Shown here: positions 25,522 to 33,987 of the stretch, one piece after another | How positions within the stretch are numbered: position 1 is the stretch's first letter | Layout of the letters: each line of letters starts with the position of its first letter | Origin: Clostridia bacterium | Lineage (GTDB): Bacteria; Bacillota; Clostridia; Christensenellales; CAG-314 | Length of the DNA: 64,000 bases | Direction: 5' to 3' | Assembly (NCBI GenBank): GCA_900769665.1 | Contig: CAAGHL010000061.1 | Coordinates: forward strand, 1-64,000 | The notes under the pieces: generated by a model | The model's input: only the letters and a program-made list of their open reading frames with translations | Database searches by the model: none | What the model was told of the DNA's origin: nothing | Position numbers and translations under genes: made by a program

Positions 25522-26463
25522 ATGTGGGATATTTTACTTGATTCGTTGATTGACTGTGCAAAGACTTTGCCGTTTTTGCTGGCAATCTACCTACTAATTG
25601 AATTTTTGGAAACAAACAAGCGTGCGCGCGACAAAACGGTGCGGCTGTTAAACGGCAAACTTGCGCCGTTGGTCGCAGGCGGCGTTGGTATTGTTCCTCA
25701 ATGCGGGTTTTCCGTGATGGCGACGGATTTGTACGTGCAAAACTACCTAAAAACGGGTACGCTGATTGCGTTTTTCGTTGCCACTAGCGACGAAGCGTTG
25801 CCGCTGTTGCTTAGCAACGGCAAGACCGTCGGCATTGTTTGGATTGTGGTGCTTGTCAAGGTGGTGTACGCCGTGTTGTTAGGTTACCTAATCAACCTGT
25901 TTGATCGTCGCAAGCTTGCCGACACCTACGAGGAACACGAGGAAGAAGGTTGTTGTCACCACGAGTTGGGCGAGGCGGACGATCATGACGACCACGAGGA
26001 CGGCGACGATCACGACCATGCCCACACCGACGGCAAGTCCAAGTGGCACAAGTTTTGGGCGTTTGTCAATCATCCGCTGTTGCACACGGCAAAGATTTTC
26101 GTTTACATATTTGTCGTAAACAGCGTGTTTGGTGTGCTGTTGCATTACTTCGAGCAACCCATCATGGATTTCTCCGCCAAGCTTGGCATTTTCCAAAGTT
26201 TCTTCACGGCGGCAATCGGCTTGGTGCCAAACTGCGCAAGTAGCGTCATTGTCACTAGCATGTACACGTCCGGCGTAAACGGCGCGCACATCATCGGCTT
26301 GCCTGCCTTGCTTGCAGGGCTTGTCGCCAACAGCGGTATTGCGTTGGTTGTGCTGTTTCGTGACAAAAAGCAAATCAAGCGCAACTTGCTCATCGTTGCG
26401 ATAATGTACTTTGCCGGCGTTTTGTGCGGTATAGGTGCGGAACTAGTAACCATGTTGTTGTAA
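25522..26463 (+). CDS. Putative heavy-metal exporter (ArsP_2-like permease)
   Basis: About 313 aa with eight to ten hydrophobic segments in two similar halves. GGVGIVPQCGFSVMATDLY in the first half and AIGLVPNCASSVIVTSMY in the second are matching P-x-C motifs, as in the ArsP_2 putative 10-TM metal exporter family. Between the halves lies a cytoplasmic loop (about 142-180) very rich in His, Asp and Glu with CCHHE, a likely metal sensor or sink. The start at 25522 (MWDILLDSLIDC) fits family N-termini; ATG 25504 is the alternative and neither has a strong ribosome binding site. No manganese riboswitch core is visible upstream. Confidence 0.82.
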   Translation: MWDILLDSLIDCAKTLPFLLAIYLLIEFLETNKRARDKTVRLLNGKLAPLVAGGVGIVPQCGFSVMATDLYVQNYLKTGTLIAFFVATSDEALPLLLSNGKTVGIVWIVVLVKVVYAVLLGYLINLFDRRKLADTYEEHEEEGCCHHELGEADDHDDHEDGDDHDHAHTDGKSKWHKFWAFVNHPLLHTAKIFVYIFVVNSVFGVLLHYFEQPIMDFSAKLGIFQSFFTAAIGLVPNCASSVIVTSMYTSGVNGAHIIGLPALLAGLVANSGIALVVLFRDKKQIKRNLLIVAIMYFAGVLCGIGAELVTMLL

Positions 26464-26593
26464 TTGCAAAGTTGCCGCACCTAAAAGGTTTATTTGTAAT
26501 TGACAAATTTCCCGTCCCATTGTCCCGTTGCTCTAACACAAGCCTTACAAAGGCTTTTACGCAAGCCAACGCTTGCAACACAGTGTAGTTGAT

Positions 26594-27415
26594 ATGAATA
26601 AAACCGACATCACAAATTCTGTCGAACAGGCAATCGCCGACAAGTATTTCGGTACGCCCGTAGGTAATATCAGGCTTGGCACGCTCAGTCCTACCGACTG
26701 GGCGAACTTTGTTGCCGCCGACGAAACGGAACGTCAACAAGTACTTGCGCAAATCGTCGCCGCCGAGGATAGCTTTCCTGCGCACGGCTTTCGAAACTAC
26801 TTGGTACGGTTTGCCGTGGCGTTGGTGGTCGCTTTTGCCGCCGCCTATGCGCCCAAGTTTTTGTTGCACCTAGACTTTATGCAAAACAATTTTTTGCGCA
26901 TTGCTTTGGAGACGGTTTTGTTTGCCGTGGCGGTGTTGTTTGTGCCAAAGATTGCCATCACCAAGGACCCTCGCACCTACGGTATCCATCGGCGCAAGGC
27001 GCTTGTTGTGCTGTACAAAATCATGTTGTGGACAATGATTGTCGGTATTATCGTCAGCGGATTTTTCGCCATGAAAGCGTTGCTGCCGCTACTGGACAAG
27101 TCCGTTTCCCAGCAGGAAAAAGTGGTGTCACGCTACGACATGTATTGGTACTTTTCCTTGGGCGTTGCGGCGCTTGTCGGCTTTTTGTGTACCAACGGAG
27201 AGTTGGCAATCGACGCAAGTTCTTGCAAGCATTGCAACAGGATAAACTGCGTTGCATTGGTTGCTGCACCGAACGGCGAAACTGTTGTCGGCGAGGAACA
27301 AAGCGAGCAGCCGATTGAAACAAATGCAAAAACTACAAAGCATGCGCTGCTAAGAGCAAAGTGCTTTATTTGCGGACGTGCAATAGGCGTGATTAAAAAG
27401 AAAGAACATAAATAG
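26594..27415 (+). CDS. Membrane protein with C-terminal zinc-ribbon-like cysteines, unknown
   Basis: About 273 aa. An N-terminal soluble region of about 70 residues is followed by four hydrophobic segments (about 72-90, 95-125, 145-165, 190-210) and a tail with CKHCNRINC and, 80 residues later, CFICG. The two Cys pairs could bind a metal together. I recognise no family. It lies 130 bases after the ArsP_2-like exporter on the same strand and could be co-transcribed. Confidence 0.65.
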   Translation: MNKTDITNSVEQAIADKYFGTPVGNIRLGTLSPTDWANFVAADETERQQVLAQIVAAEDSFPAHGFRNYLVRFAVALVVAFAAAYAPKFLLHLDFMQNNFLRIALETVLFAVAVLFVPKIAITKDPRTYGIHRRKALVVLYKIMLWTMIVGIIVSGFFAMKALLPLLDKSVSQQEKVVSRYDMYWYFSLGVAALVGFLCTNGELAIDASSCKHCNRINCVALVAAPNGETVVGEEQSEQPIETNAKTTKHALLRAKCFICGRAIGVIKKKEHK

Positions 27416-27639
27416 TTAATGTGTCGCAACTGTTGGCGTGCTAAAAACGTAGTTGTGTTGCGCAAACGTAAGTCAAATTGCATGCAAATAACGCCACATT
27501 GTATCGCAATGACGCTAGCGTTGGCAATTAAAAAAACTAAGTACGTGGATGGCAGTTTGATGTCTAGTTATCCGTATTTACATTTGCAAAAATGATTAGT
27601 GATGACAATTGAAATCCCAATAAAACGTTAATTGCATGA
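27416..27639. other. Intergenic region before the groEL terminator
   Basis: No supported gene. A 58-codon frame from 27419 has no ribosome binding site and unremarkable composition. Confidence 0.5.
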
Positions 27640-27674
27640 AAAAGGCTTGAATCCGTAACAGATTCAAGCCTTTT
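27640..27674. terminator. Bidirectional terminator between the zinc-ribbon gene and groEL
   Basis: AAAAGGCTTGAATC and GATTCAAGCCTTTT form a perfect 14-bp stem with A-rich and T-rich flanks on both sides. Confidence 0.88.
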
Positions 27675-27733
27675 GTATTTTGTCTAGTAGTGAGGTACTA
27701 CTTGTGCCACCTGCGAGCTAAGCGCCGGTAGGC

Positions 27734-29353
27734 TTAGTACATATCTCCTTGCGGAGGGGCAACGGGTGTCGGGGGTTCGGGGATGTCGCACACGATGGAT
27801 TCCGTCGTAAGCAGTGTACCTGCAACGCTTGCGGCATTTTGCAAAGCGGAACGAGTAACCTTTGTCGGGTCGAGGATTCCCTTTTCGATCATGTCGCCGT
27901 AGGTATCCGTCAATGCGTCGTAGCCGTAGTTGAGGGAGTTTTCGGCAAGCACTTTTGCCACAATCACGCCGCCGTTTACGCCTGCGTTTTCGGCAATTTG
28001 CTTGATGGGTGCTTCCAAAGCCTTGCGCACGATCATTGCGCCTGTCTTTTCGTCGCCGCTAAGCGTAGCAACAAGGGCGTCCACCTCGGGAATAGCCGAC
28101 AGCAGTGCAACGCCGCCGCCTGCAACGATACCTTCTTCCACAGCCGCACGAGTAGCGTTGAGTGCGTCCTCGATACGAAGCTTGCGTTCCTTCATTTCCA
28201 CTTCGGTTGCCGCGCCTACGCTGATTTGCGCAACGCCGCCTGCAAGTTTGGCAAGACGTTCTTGCAACTTTTCCTTGTCGTAGTCGCTGGTGGTGTCGGC
28301 AAGTTGGTTGCGGATTTGTTGTACGCGCGCCGCGATTGCAGCAGGATTGCCTGCGCCTTCGACGATGATGGTGTTGTCTTTGTCAACCTTGACGTTCTTT
28401 GCACGACCGAGCATGGAGATGTCGGCGGTTTTGAGGTCAAGACCCAATTCCTCGGTGATTACTTGTCCGCCGGTCAACACTGCGATGTCCTCGAGCATTG
28501 CCTTTCTGCGGTCGCCGAAGCCGGGTGCCTTGACGGCTACGCAAACAAATGCGCCGCGCAATTTATTGAGAATAAGTGTTGTGAGAGCTTCGCCTTCCAC
28601 GTCTTCGGCGATGATAAGCAGTTTGTCGCCCGTCTTGGCAACTTGTTGCAACAGGGGCAAAATCTCTTGGATAGAGCCGATCTTTTTGTCGGTGATAAGG
28701 ATGTAGGGGTTGTCGAGTTCGGCAATCATCTTGTCGGTGTCGGTAACCATGTACGGGCTTGCGTAACCGCGGTCGAATTGCATACCTTCCACGATGTTGA
28801 GTTCCGTCTTCATGGTCTTGCTTTCCTCTACGGTGATTACGCCGTCGTTGCCGACCTTTTCCATGGCGTCGCTGATAAGCTCGCCAATGGTGGTGTCGCC
28901 TGCGGAAATGCTGGCAACTTGTGCAACCGATTGCTTGCCTACAACGGGCTTGCTAATTGCTTTAAGTTTGTCTACGCACACTGCAACGGCTTTGTCGATA
29001 CCTTTACGCAAAATGATGGGGTTTGCGCCTGCGGCAAGGTTTTTGTTGCCTTCCACGATGATTGCTTGCGCAAGTACTGCGGCAGTGGTTGTACCATCGC
29101 CGACAACGTCGTTTGTCTTGGTGGAAGCTTCCTTGATGATTTGCGCGCCCATGTTTTCAAACGGGTCTTTGAGTTCGATTTCCTTAGCAATGGAAACTCC
29201 GTCGTTGATTACGATGGGGCTACCGTACTTCTTTTCCAAGATTACGTTACGTCCCTTGGGACCGAGCGTGATTTTTACCGTGTCGGCAAGTTGGCTTACG
29301 CCGCTTTCGAGTGCGCGTCTTGCTTCTTCTCCGTATTTGATTTGTTTAGCCAT
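27734..29353 (-). CDS. groL: Chaperonin GroEL (Hsp60)
   Basis: A 539-aa group I chaperonin subunit that forms the 14-mer folding cage with GroES. The family hallmarks TLGPKGRNVILEKKYGSP, NDGVSIAKEIEL, DGTTTAAVLAQAI and AAVEEGIVAGGG are visible. The C-terminus ends PPQGDMY, without the usual run of Gly-Gly-Met repeats. The start at 29353 (MAKQIKYG) follows GAGGTGAC. It lies 13 bases after groES in a CIRCE-controlled operon. Confidence 0.97.
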   Translation of the reverse strand: MAKQIKYGEEARRALESGVSQLADTVKITLGPKGRNVILEKKYGSPIVINDGVSIAKEIELKDPFENMGAQIIKEASTKTNDVVGDGTTTAAVLAQAIIVEGNKNLAAGANPIILRKGIDKAVAVCVDKLKAISKPVVGKQSVAQVASISAGDTTIGELISDAMEKVGNDGVITVEESKTMKTELNIVEGMQFDRGYASPYMVTDTDKMIAELDNPYILITDKKIGSIQEILPLLQQVAKTGDKLLIIAEDVEGEALTTLILNKLRGAFVCVAVKAPGFGDRRKAMLEDIAVLTGGQVITEELGLDLKTADISMLGRAKNVKVDKDNTIIVEGAGNPAAIAARVQQIRNQLADTTSDYDKEKLQERLAKLAGGVAQISVGAATEVEMKERKLRIEDALNATRAAVEEGIVAGGGVALLSAIPEVDALVATLSGDEKTGAMIVRKALEAPIKQIAENAGVNGGVIVAKVLAENSLNYGYDALTDTYGDMIEKGILDPTKVTRSALQNAASVAGTLLTTESIVCDIPEPPTPVAPPQGDMY

Positions 29354-29366
29354 TTTTGTCACCTCT

Positions 29367-29651
29367 TTACTCTACGATAGCTAGTATGTCGCTTTGTTTT
29401 ACAATGGTTACTTCTTCGCCGTCAAGCTTAAATTGGCTGCCTGCGTACTTGCTGTATAGTACTTTGTCGCCTACTTTGACAACCATTTTTACTTCCTTGC
29501 CGTCGATAACGCCGCCTTCGCCGACAGCAACTACAACGGCTACTTCTTGTTTCTCTTGTGCGGCGGTGGGGAGCAAAATTCCTCCAACGCTTTCTTCCTT
29601 TTCTTCAAGTTTTTTGACAACTACTTTGTCAAACAGCGGTTTCAATGTCAT
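29367..29651 (-). CDS. groS: Co-chaperonin GroES (Hsp10)
   Basis: A 94-aa protein that caps GroEL. It starts MTLKPLFDKVVVKK, the mobile loop reads EESVGGILLPTAAQEK (about 16-31), and it ends with the usual beta-strand DILAIVE. Its length is standard. It is the first gene of the groES-groEL operon and carries CIRCE in its leader. Confidence 0.97.
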   Translation of the reverse strand: MTLKPLFDKVVVKKLEEKEESVGGILLPTAAQEKQEVAVVVAVGEGGVIDGKEVKMVVKVGDKVLYSKYAGSQFKLDGEEVTIVKQSDILAIVE

Positions 29652-29765
29652 TGAAAGTACCTCCGAAATTTGATGTCGAGTTTTGCGTGAGTTGTGCCGT
29701 CGGCATTGTTTTTGGCTTGCCGAACAGGTGATATTTGCAATTGAAAAAATACCGATATTTGCAAA

Positions 29766-29792
29766 TTAGCACTCGTCGCTCTCGACTGCTAA
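29766..29792 (-). promoter_or_regulatory. CIRCE operator (HrcA binding site) of groES-groEL
   Basis: TTAGCACTC (29766-29774), a 9-nt spacer and GACTGCTAA (29784-29792). The consensus right arm is GAGTGCTAA, so there is one deviation. HrcA must be encoded outside the window. Confidence 0.93.
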
Positions 29793-29796
29793 CTCC

Positions 29797-29824
29797 ATTA
29801 TACTACACATAAAAAATTTGTCAA
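29797..29824 (-). promoter_or_regulatory. Promoter of groES-groEL
   Basis: On the minus strand TTGACA, 16 bp and TATAAT lie directly upstream of CIRCE. Confidence 0.85.
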
Positions 29825-29897
29825 GGGTATTTCGGCACATATTTCAAAATTTCTACAAAAAGACAAAATTCGACGAAATTCGACTGCGTTTATTTTG

Positions 29898-29926
29898 TTG
29901 ATTTATATTTAATTTATTGGTATAAT
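29898..29926 (+). promoter_or_regulatory. Promoter of the dCMP deaminase transcript
   Basis: TTGATT (29898-29903), 17 bp and a perfect TATAAT (29921-29926). Confidence 0.72.
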
Positions 29927-29933
29927 TATCCAT

Positions 29934-30262
29934 ATAGTTTGGCAAGCAGGGTAGGGCGTGCGACGGATAAGCGAGCGAAACTACATTGTTGCGATGTGTC
30001 AAAAATCGACTTTTGCGTTTTGGATATTGGTGAACGAAAAGACGATTTTGACGGTTATTGCGGCGGTAATAAGTGTTGCTTTGCGTGTCGGTGCAGTGCG
30101 TGTTGCCTACGTTTCAATAAGCGTTTGGTTGCTGTGAGGTACATGCGGTTGCGGTGGCTTGGAGCGTATTGGAAAACGCAATGTTCGGTTTGCAGACTAT
30201 CGCACAAAACGGCAACGATACAATGATTTTACGTGTGGCAAATTGTCACGACGGAGGTACAT
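29934..30262 (+). other. Long GC-rich leader ahead of the dCMP deaminase gene
   Basis: About 330 nt lie between the promoter and the start codon. The stretch is richer in G and C than ordinary intergenic DNA here. A 95-codon frame (29939-30226) has no ribosome binding site and an implausible Cys-rich composition. It may be a structured leader or a separate small RNA; I could not identify a known class. Confidence 0.4.
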
Positions 30263-30712
30263 ATGAACAAGTGGGATAAGAGATTTATGGAGCTGACAAG
30301 ACAGGTTGCAACTTGGTCGAGTTGTTACAAACCCGACCGTCAAGTTGGTGCGGTGATTGTCAAAAACAAGCGTATACTTACAACGGGTTACAATGGTGCG
30401 CCCGAGGGCGTGGAAAGCTGCAAGGAACGCGGCGAGTGTATGCGCATGCGTTTGGGTATTGCCAGCGGAACACGTCACGAGCTTTGCTATGCCGTGCATG
30501 CCGAGCAAAACGCCATTATTCAAGCGGCGCGTTTGGGCACGGTGTTGGACGGCGCGACGTTGTACTGCACGCACCAACCTTGCGTGATTTGCGCCAAGAT
30601 GATCATCAACGCAGGCATAAAACGCATTGTCTACGGCGAAGGTTATCCCGACGAATTTGCATTGGAACTGTTGCGTGAAGCAGGCGTGACGGTGGAGCTG
30701 TATAAAGATTAG
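30263..30712 (+). CDS. Deoxycytidylate (dCMP) deaminase family
   Basis: A 149-aa zinc enzyme. The zinc and catalytic motifs are HAEQNAI (about 84-90) and PCVICAKM (about 112-119). RQVGAVIVKNKRILTTGYNG and GVESCKERGEC match the ComEB/dCMP deaminase group, which converts dCMP to dUMP for dTTP synthesis. The start 30263 follows CGGAGG; the frame upstream to 30233 is not used. Thymidine kinase at 61.7 kb serves the same pool. Confidence 0.93.
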   Translation: MNKWDKRFMELTRQVATWSSCYKPDRQVGAVIVKNKRILTTGYNGAPEGVESCKERGECMRMRLGIASGTRHELCYAVHAEQNAIIQAARLGTVLDGATLYCTHQPCVICAKMIINAGIKRIVYGEGYPDEFALELLREAGVTVELYKD

Positions 30713-31213
30713 CCCGGCACGTTGCGGATTATACGTCGTTGTACCGATGGATTTTAGGCGTTTGAAAAGGCATTGAATGAAGTAGTGCTAGCAAACGTTG
30801 TGCTTACGATTAGTTCCGGTTACTGCGTTGCTACATGCGCAACTCGGCGGTTGTGCGATGTTCGCAATTTTCTTCCGAACGGACAATAATTCCATATAAA
30901 ACGAGCAATTACCTCGAAAATCGACAAACTGCAATATACTATTACAGACATAGTATCTTGAAGTTGTCGTTTTTCGAGGCTTTTTGCAAATTTGTACAGT
31001 TTTATTTTGTGCAAAAGCTTGTTTCGGTCAATTGTCGATGTTTGCGCTAAAATGTGAGTATCTGTGCGTTTGATTGTGTCTTTGCCGTGCGTTTTGCGCT
31101 AACATACGCCAATGCAAACGTGCTTGTGGATGACAAGTGACTTGCTTTGGTTTAATATGATTGTGGTAGATTGTTACCATGTGTGTTTGTGCGTTTATGT
31201 GTACCGAAAACTT
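30713..31213. other. Convergent intergenic region with repeat E
   Basis: No gene is seen in these 500 bases between convergent genes. The only recognisable item is repeat E at 30905-30957. Neither flanking gene shows a clear terminator here apart from that hairpin. Confidence 0.5.
30905..30957 (+). repeat. Short hairpin repeat E, copy 4
   Basis: GCAATTACCTCGAAAATCG is followed by ACAAACTGCAAT and the core ACTATTACAGACATAGT within 30936-30956. Confidence 0.8.
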
Positions 31214-32104
31214 TTACAACAAATCTCTGCGGAAGACGTACCCGAATGGAATATCGGCAATGTCGCATGCGCCCGTGTAACCGTCGGTTTTCAGTTTGCT
31301 TACGGCTTGTGCAAATTTGAGCATAATCTCGGCTGTCAACAGTCCGTTGTCGGCAACGTTTAGGTCAAACTTTCCTTGCCACAAATCTCCCTTGCCGTAG
31401 ACGGTACCTCGGTGGCTTTTGTTTGCCGACAGTGCGCGGACGTCACGTGGCGAAACAAAGTGTACTTCCGTTTCGTAGCCGTCGAAGTAGTCCGTCATGG
31501 TGCGGATTTGCCGTTCGACGTCGGCTTTGTCTTGCTCGACGCACGCTACGTAACAAATGCGTTTGACAAGTTTTTTGCTGTCTTGTTCGCCCTCGACAAA
31601 CAGCGTTTCGGCATTGAGTTGCGGCACCGTAAACTGTACGGCGTCGATCACTCCGCGTATGGATTTGATGGCGTTTGTGTGACCCATGGAAATGCCCTTT
31701 CCCCAAGTGGTGGCAACGTCGCCGAGTGTGCCGAATATGTTGCGTGCAACGGACATCAACCCGGGGTCCCAACCGACTGCACAAATAGACAACGTGTCGG
31801 GTTTGGTTGCGTTTAGCAGGCGTTTGTACTCGACAAGCTTGCCGTGGTCGTCAAAACAGTCTACTGTGTCAAATCTTGAAAAATGCGATATGTTTTCCTC
31901 TATGTCCTTGTAACTGCCCATGGCGCACAAAAGTACGTCGATGTCGTTGAGGTTTTGCGCTTGGGTAAACGCCGTGCGTAATGGATGGTCGATGTTTCTG
32001 CGAGAAAAAATGTGGGTCAGCACAAATTTGTCGTTTACAGCAATGCGCTTTTCAAGGCATTTGCCTAAGTTTCCGTAGCCGGCAATGGCAACACGTGTTT
32101 TCAT
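31214..32104 (-). CDS. ddh: meso-Diaminopimelate dehydrogenase
   Basis: A 296-aa NADP-dependent enzyme that makes meso-DAP from tetrahydrodipicolinate in one step, for lysine and peptidoglycan. The Rossmann start is VAIAGYGNLG. The substrate-site motifs GWDPGLMSVAR and WGKGISMGHTNAIKSI (about 150-165) are diagnostic. It is somewhat shorter than usual (about 320). The gene stands alone. An aspartokinase of the same pathway lies 2 kb away on the other strand. Confidence 0.95.
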   Translation of the reverse strand: MKTRVAIAGYGNLGKCLEKRIAVNDKFVLTHIFSRRNIDHPLRTAFTQAQNLNDIDVLLCAMGSYKDIEENISHFSRFDTVDCFDDHGKLVEYKRLLNATKPDTLSICAVGWDPGLMSVARNIFGTLGDVATTWGKGISMGHTNAIKSIRGVIDAVQFTVPQLNAETLFVEGEQDSKKLVKRICYVACVEQDKADVERQIRTMTDYFDGYETEVHFVSPRDVRALSANKSHRGTVYGKGDLWQGKFDLNVADNGLLTAEIMLKFAQAVSKLKTDGYTGACDIADIPFGYVFRRDLL

Positions 32105-32496
32105 GCTATTTCCTTATGCGATAGTGTATGTTTCGGCATTTTTGCCTATTACGCCAAATGGCAAATTTTACGCTGTATTTACGTTGCCTAAAACATAACT
32201 TGTTGTTTGTAGTGCACAGATTGTAATTTTGCGGCAAAATTCGGCATTTTTCGGGGTGCGGTGGCGGTGAATTTGCGCCAAAATATCGCTTAAAACTGCG
32301 TTTATGTGACGTTTATCGACAAAAATCAGTAATATTTTCATTATTACAAAAATTCTTGTTCTAAATTGCTTTATTTTTTTCAAAAAAAGTAGTATTATAT
32401 AAATATAAAACTAGAAATTTGCGCAACGGTAGTAAAATTTTGTTACCAAGTTAACGGAAGTTTGTTGCTTGTTGCGGTTCGATAAGGTAACTTGAT
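32105..32496. other. Divergent intergenic region between ddh and cdaA
   Basis: AT-rich with no gene. Near cdaA, GTTACCAAGTT (about 32441) can pair with AAGGTAACTT just before the ATG, which would cover the ribosome binding site. I could not fix promoters with confidence. Confidence 0.4.
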
Positions 32497-33339
32497 ATGA
32501 TTGAGTATATCGTAAAATTTTTCACACAAGGGGCAATTGACCAAATCGTCGCTCGCGTGCTGACGGTGATTTTTGTAACCCTTGTGTATTTCACGGTGTT
32601 TTACTATTGCAAAAAGCGTAAACTTATGCCTTTTGCGTATATACTGACGTTGTTTTTGGTGGCGGTGTTCGGGTTGAGTTTCTTGCCCACGGACAACATT
32701 TCCTTCTACGTTTGGTTTGTGTTGTTTATGTCGTTGATTGCAAGTTTGCTATTTTTTGCACACGATTTGCGCCACGACGTATTCCATTTTTCGTGGAAAA
32801 AGCACTTCCGCGGTGCGTTGGAAAATGTCAGCGTAGAAGACCTCAATCACTCGGTGTCGGAGATTATCAAGGCTTGCCAAAAGCTGAGTAAGTCGGACAC
32901 AGGTGCGCTGATTATTTTGTGCGACGACGTAAACGAGCAAATCGTGGAAAGCGGCGTCAAGTTGGAAGCGGATATTTCGTCCAGCTTGTTGGAAACGATA
33001 TTCTTCCACAAAACGCCTTTGCACGACGGCGCAGTGATCATTTCGGCAAACAAAGTGGTTGCGGCAGGGTGCTACTTGCCTTTAAGTCAGGAAAACAACC
33101 TTCCTCGTGAGTTCGGTACACGTCACCGCGCGGCAATCGGCGTGTCGGCAAAGTATCCCGACATAACGGTCATTGTGGTCAGCGAGGAAACCGGTATTAT
33201 TTCCGCAGTTAAGGACGGCAAAATCAAGCGTTATCTCGGTGCGGATCAACTTAAACGTATCATCGACAGTGCAATGCGTTTGACCGATGAAGGCGAGGAA
33301 TTGAGCATTTGGGGGATAGTTGAAGATGAAGAAATCTAA
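32497..33339 (+). CDS. cdaA: Membrane diadenylate cyclase CdaA
   Basis: A 280-aa protein with three N-terminal transmembrane segments (about 20-95), a short coiled linker and a DAC domain. The catalytic motifs HDGAVII (about 177) and RHRAAIG (about 209) are intact. It makes c-di-AMP, which controls potassium and osmotic balance and cell-wall homeostasis. AAGGTAAC precedes the ATG. In most Firmicutes cdaA is followed by cdaR and glmM; neither is present. Instead a 41-codon membrane peptide overlaps its end. Confidence 0.94.
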   Translation: MIEYIVKFFTQGAIDQIVARVLTVIFVTLVYFTVFYYCKKRKLMPFAYILTLFLVAVFGLSFLPTDNISFYVWFVLFMSLIASLLFFAHDLRHDVFHFSWKKHFRGALENVSVEDLNHSVSEIIKACQKLSKSDTGALIILCDDVNEQIVESGVKLEADISSSLLETIFFHKTPLHDGAVIISANKVVAAGCYLPLSQENNLPREFGTRHRAAIGVSAKYPDITVIVVSEETGIISAVKDGKIKRYLGADQLKRIIDSAMRLTDEGEELSIWGIVEDEEI

Positions 33340-33451
33340 TAAACAAAGCGCATTAGGATACTTTTTTAAGCATTATTTGGGCTTGTTGTGCCTTGCCCTC
33401 GTGTGCGGAGTGATGGCAGTGTTGCTTATCGGGTTTGTTTCCGGAATGTAA
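33326..33451 (+). CDS. 41-aa single-pass membrane microprotein overlapping cdaA
   Basis: ATG at 33326 lies within the last codons of cdaA, 14 bases before its end in another frame, and the frame closes at TAA 33449-33451. The peptide has a basic N-terminus (MKKSNKQSALGYFFKHY) and one hydrophobic helix (GLLCLALVCGVMAVLLIGFV). GGGGGATAGTTGAAG lies just upstream and can serve as ribosome binding site. The overlap and the terminator right behind it argue for a real gene coupled to cdaA, perhaps a regulatory partner of the cyclase; that role is inferred. Confidence 0.65.
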   Translation: MKKSNKQSALGYFFKHYLGLLCLALVCGVMAVLLIGFVSGM

Positions 33452-33473
33452 TTGCCACAATATTTGATAGTTT

Positions 33474-33507
33474 GGCTTCGGTTACGAAAGTTTCCGAAGC
33501 CTTTTTT
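33474..33507 (+). terminator. Terminator of cdaA and the microprotein gene
   Basis: GGCTTCGG pairs with CCGAAGCC, followed by six T. Confidence 0.9.
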
Positions 33508-33705
33508 GTTGTTTACTTTTCTTTATTCTAATGTAATGTTTAGGGATGATTTAATACTTAGGGCTAAAGCTTCTAATTGTGAAAACGTAGTAACTATTTG
33601 TTGTAAATCTATAAAAATTTCTCGTAAATCGGTAGACTATCCTTTTTTAGCCAATAACTATTTATTGTTGTTTATTCATGTATTTGTAGTTCACTTTTCT
33701 CATGC

Positions 33706-33950
33706 CCACCCTCCTTCAAATTTTTGAAAGGAGGGGTAGGTGCGAAGTTTCCTAAAACACTTGAGCGATTTGCTTGTCACTCGGCGCAATACGGCGTTAC
33801 CCTCGCTCGACGTACTGATAGTACGACATCGTTCGGTTGCCTTGTCTTGCATCCGATTGGCAAGCAAATCCCTGCTTCGCACCTTACGGCTCAAGTGTTT
33901 AGGCAACTTCGCCCCGGTCGAGAAAACCTTTTTGCAAAAAAGTTTTCCTC
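33706..33950 (+). repeat. Foldback element C, copy 2
   Basis: A left hairpin (33709-33720 with 33721-33735), then long arms 33744-33766 with 33889-33910 (one mismatch, one bulge), then GATTTGCTTG (33767-33776) with CAAGCAAATC (33861-33870), a central CGTACT/AGTACG hairpin, and a right hairpin at 33922-33947. The order of helices equals copy 1 at 18258-18530, with different arm sequences. It lies just upstream of the aspartokinase gene. The 33508-33705 stretch before it is AT-rich and shows no gene. Confidence 0.82.
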
Positions 33951-33987
33951 CCCACAAATCCCTAAGAATCCATACATATAATTAAAT

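Noticed and set aside
27419..27595. 58-codon frame after the zinc-ribbon membrane gene
   Set aside because: It has no ribosome binding site and no hydrophobic or domain pattern, and lies before a shared terminator.
27749..29380. 543-codon frame antisense to groEL
   Set aside because: It is a mirror of GroEL codon use with no ribosome binding site; the groEL-groES operon with CIRCE is certain.
29939..30226. 95-codon frame in the dCMP deaminase leader
   Set aside because: It starts at TTG without a site and has an unlikely Cys/Arg-rich composition; a leader RNA is more plausible.
33706..33987. Lysine riboswitch upstream of the aspartokinase gene
   Set aside because: The conserved five-helix lysine core is not recognisable, and the same fold appears at 18258-18530 away from any lysine gene.
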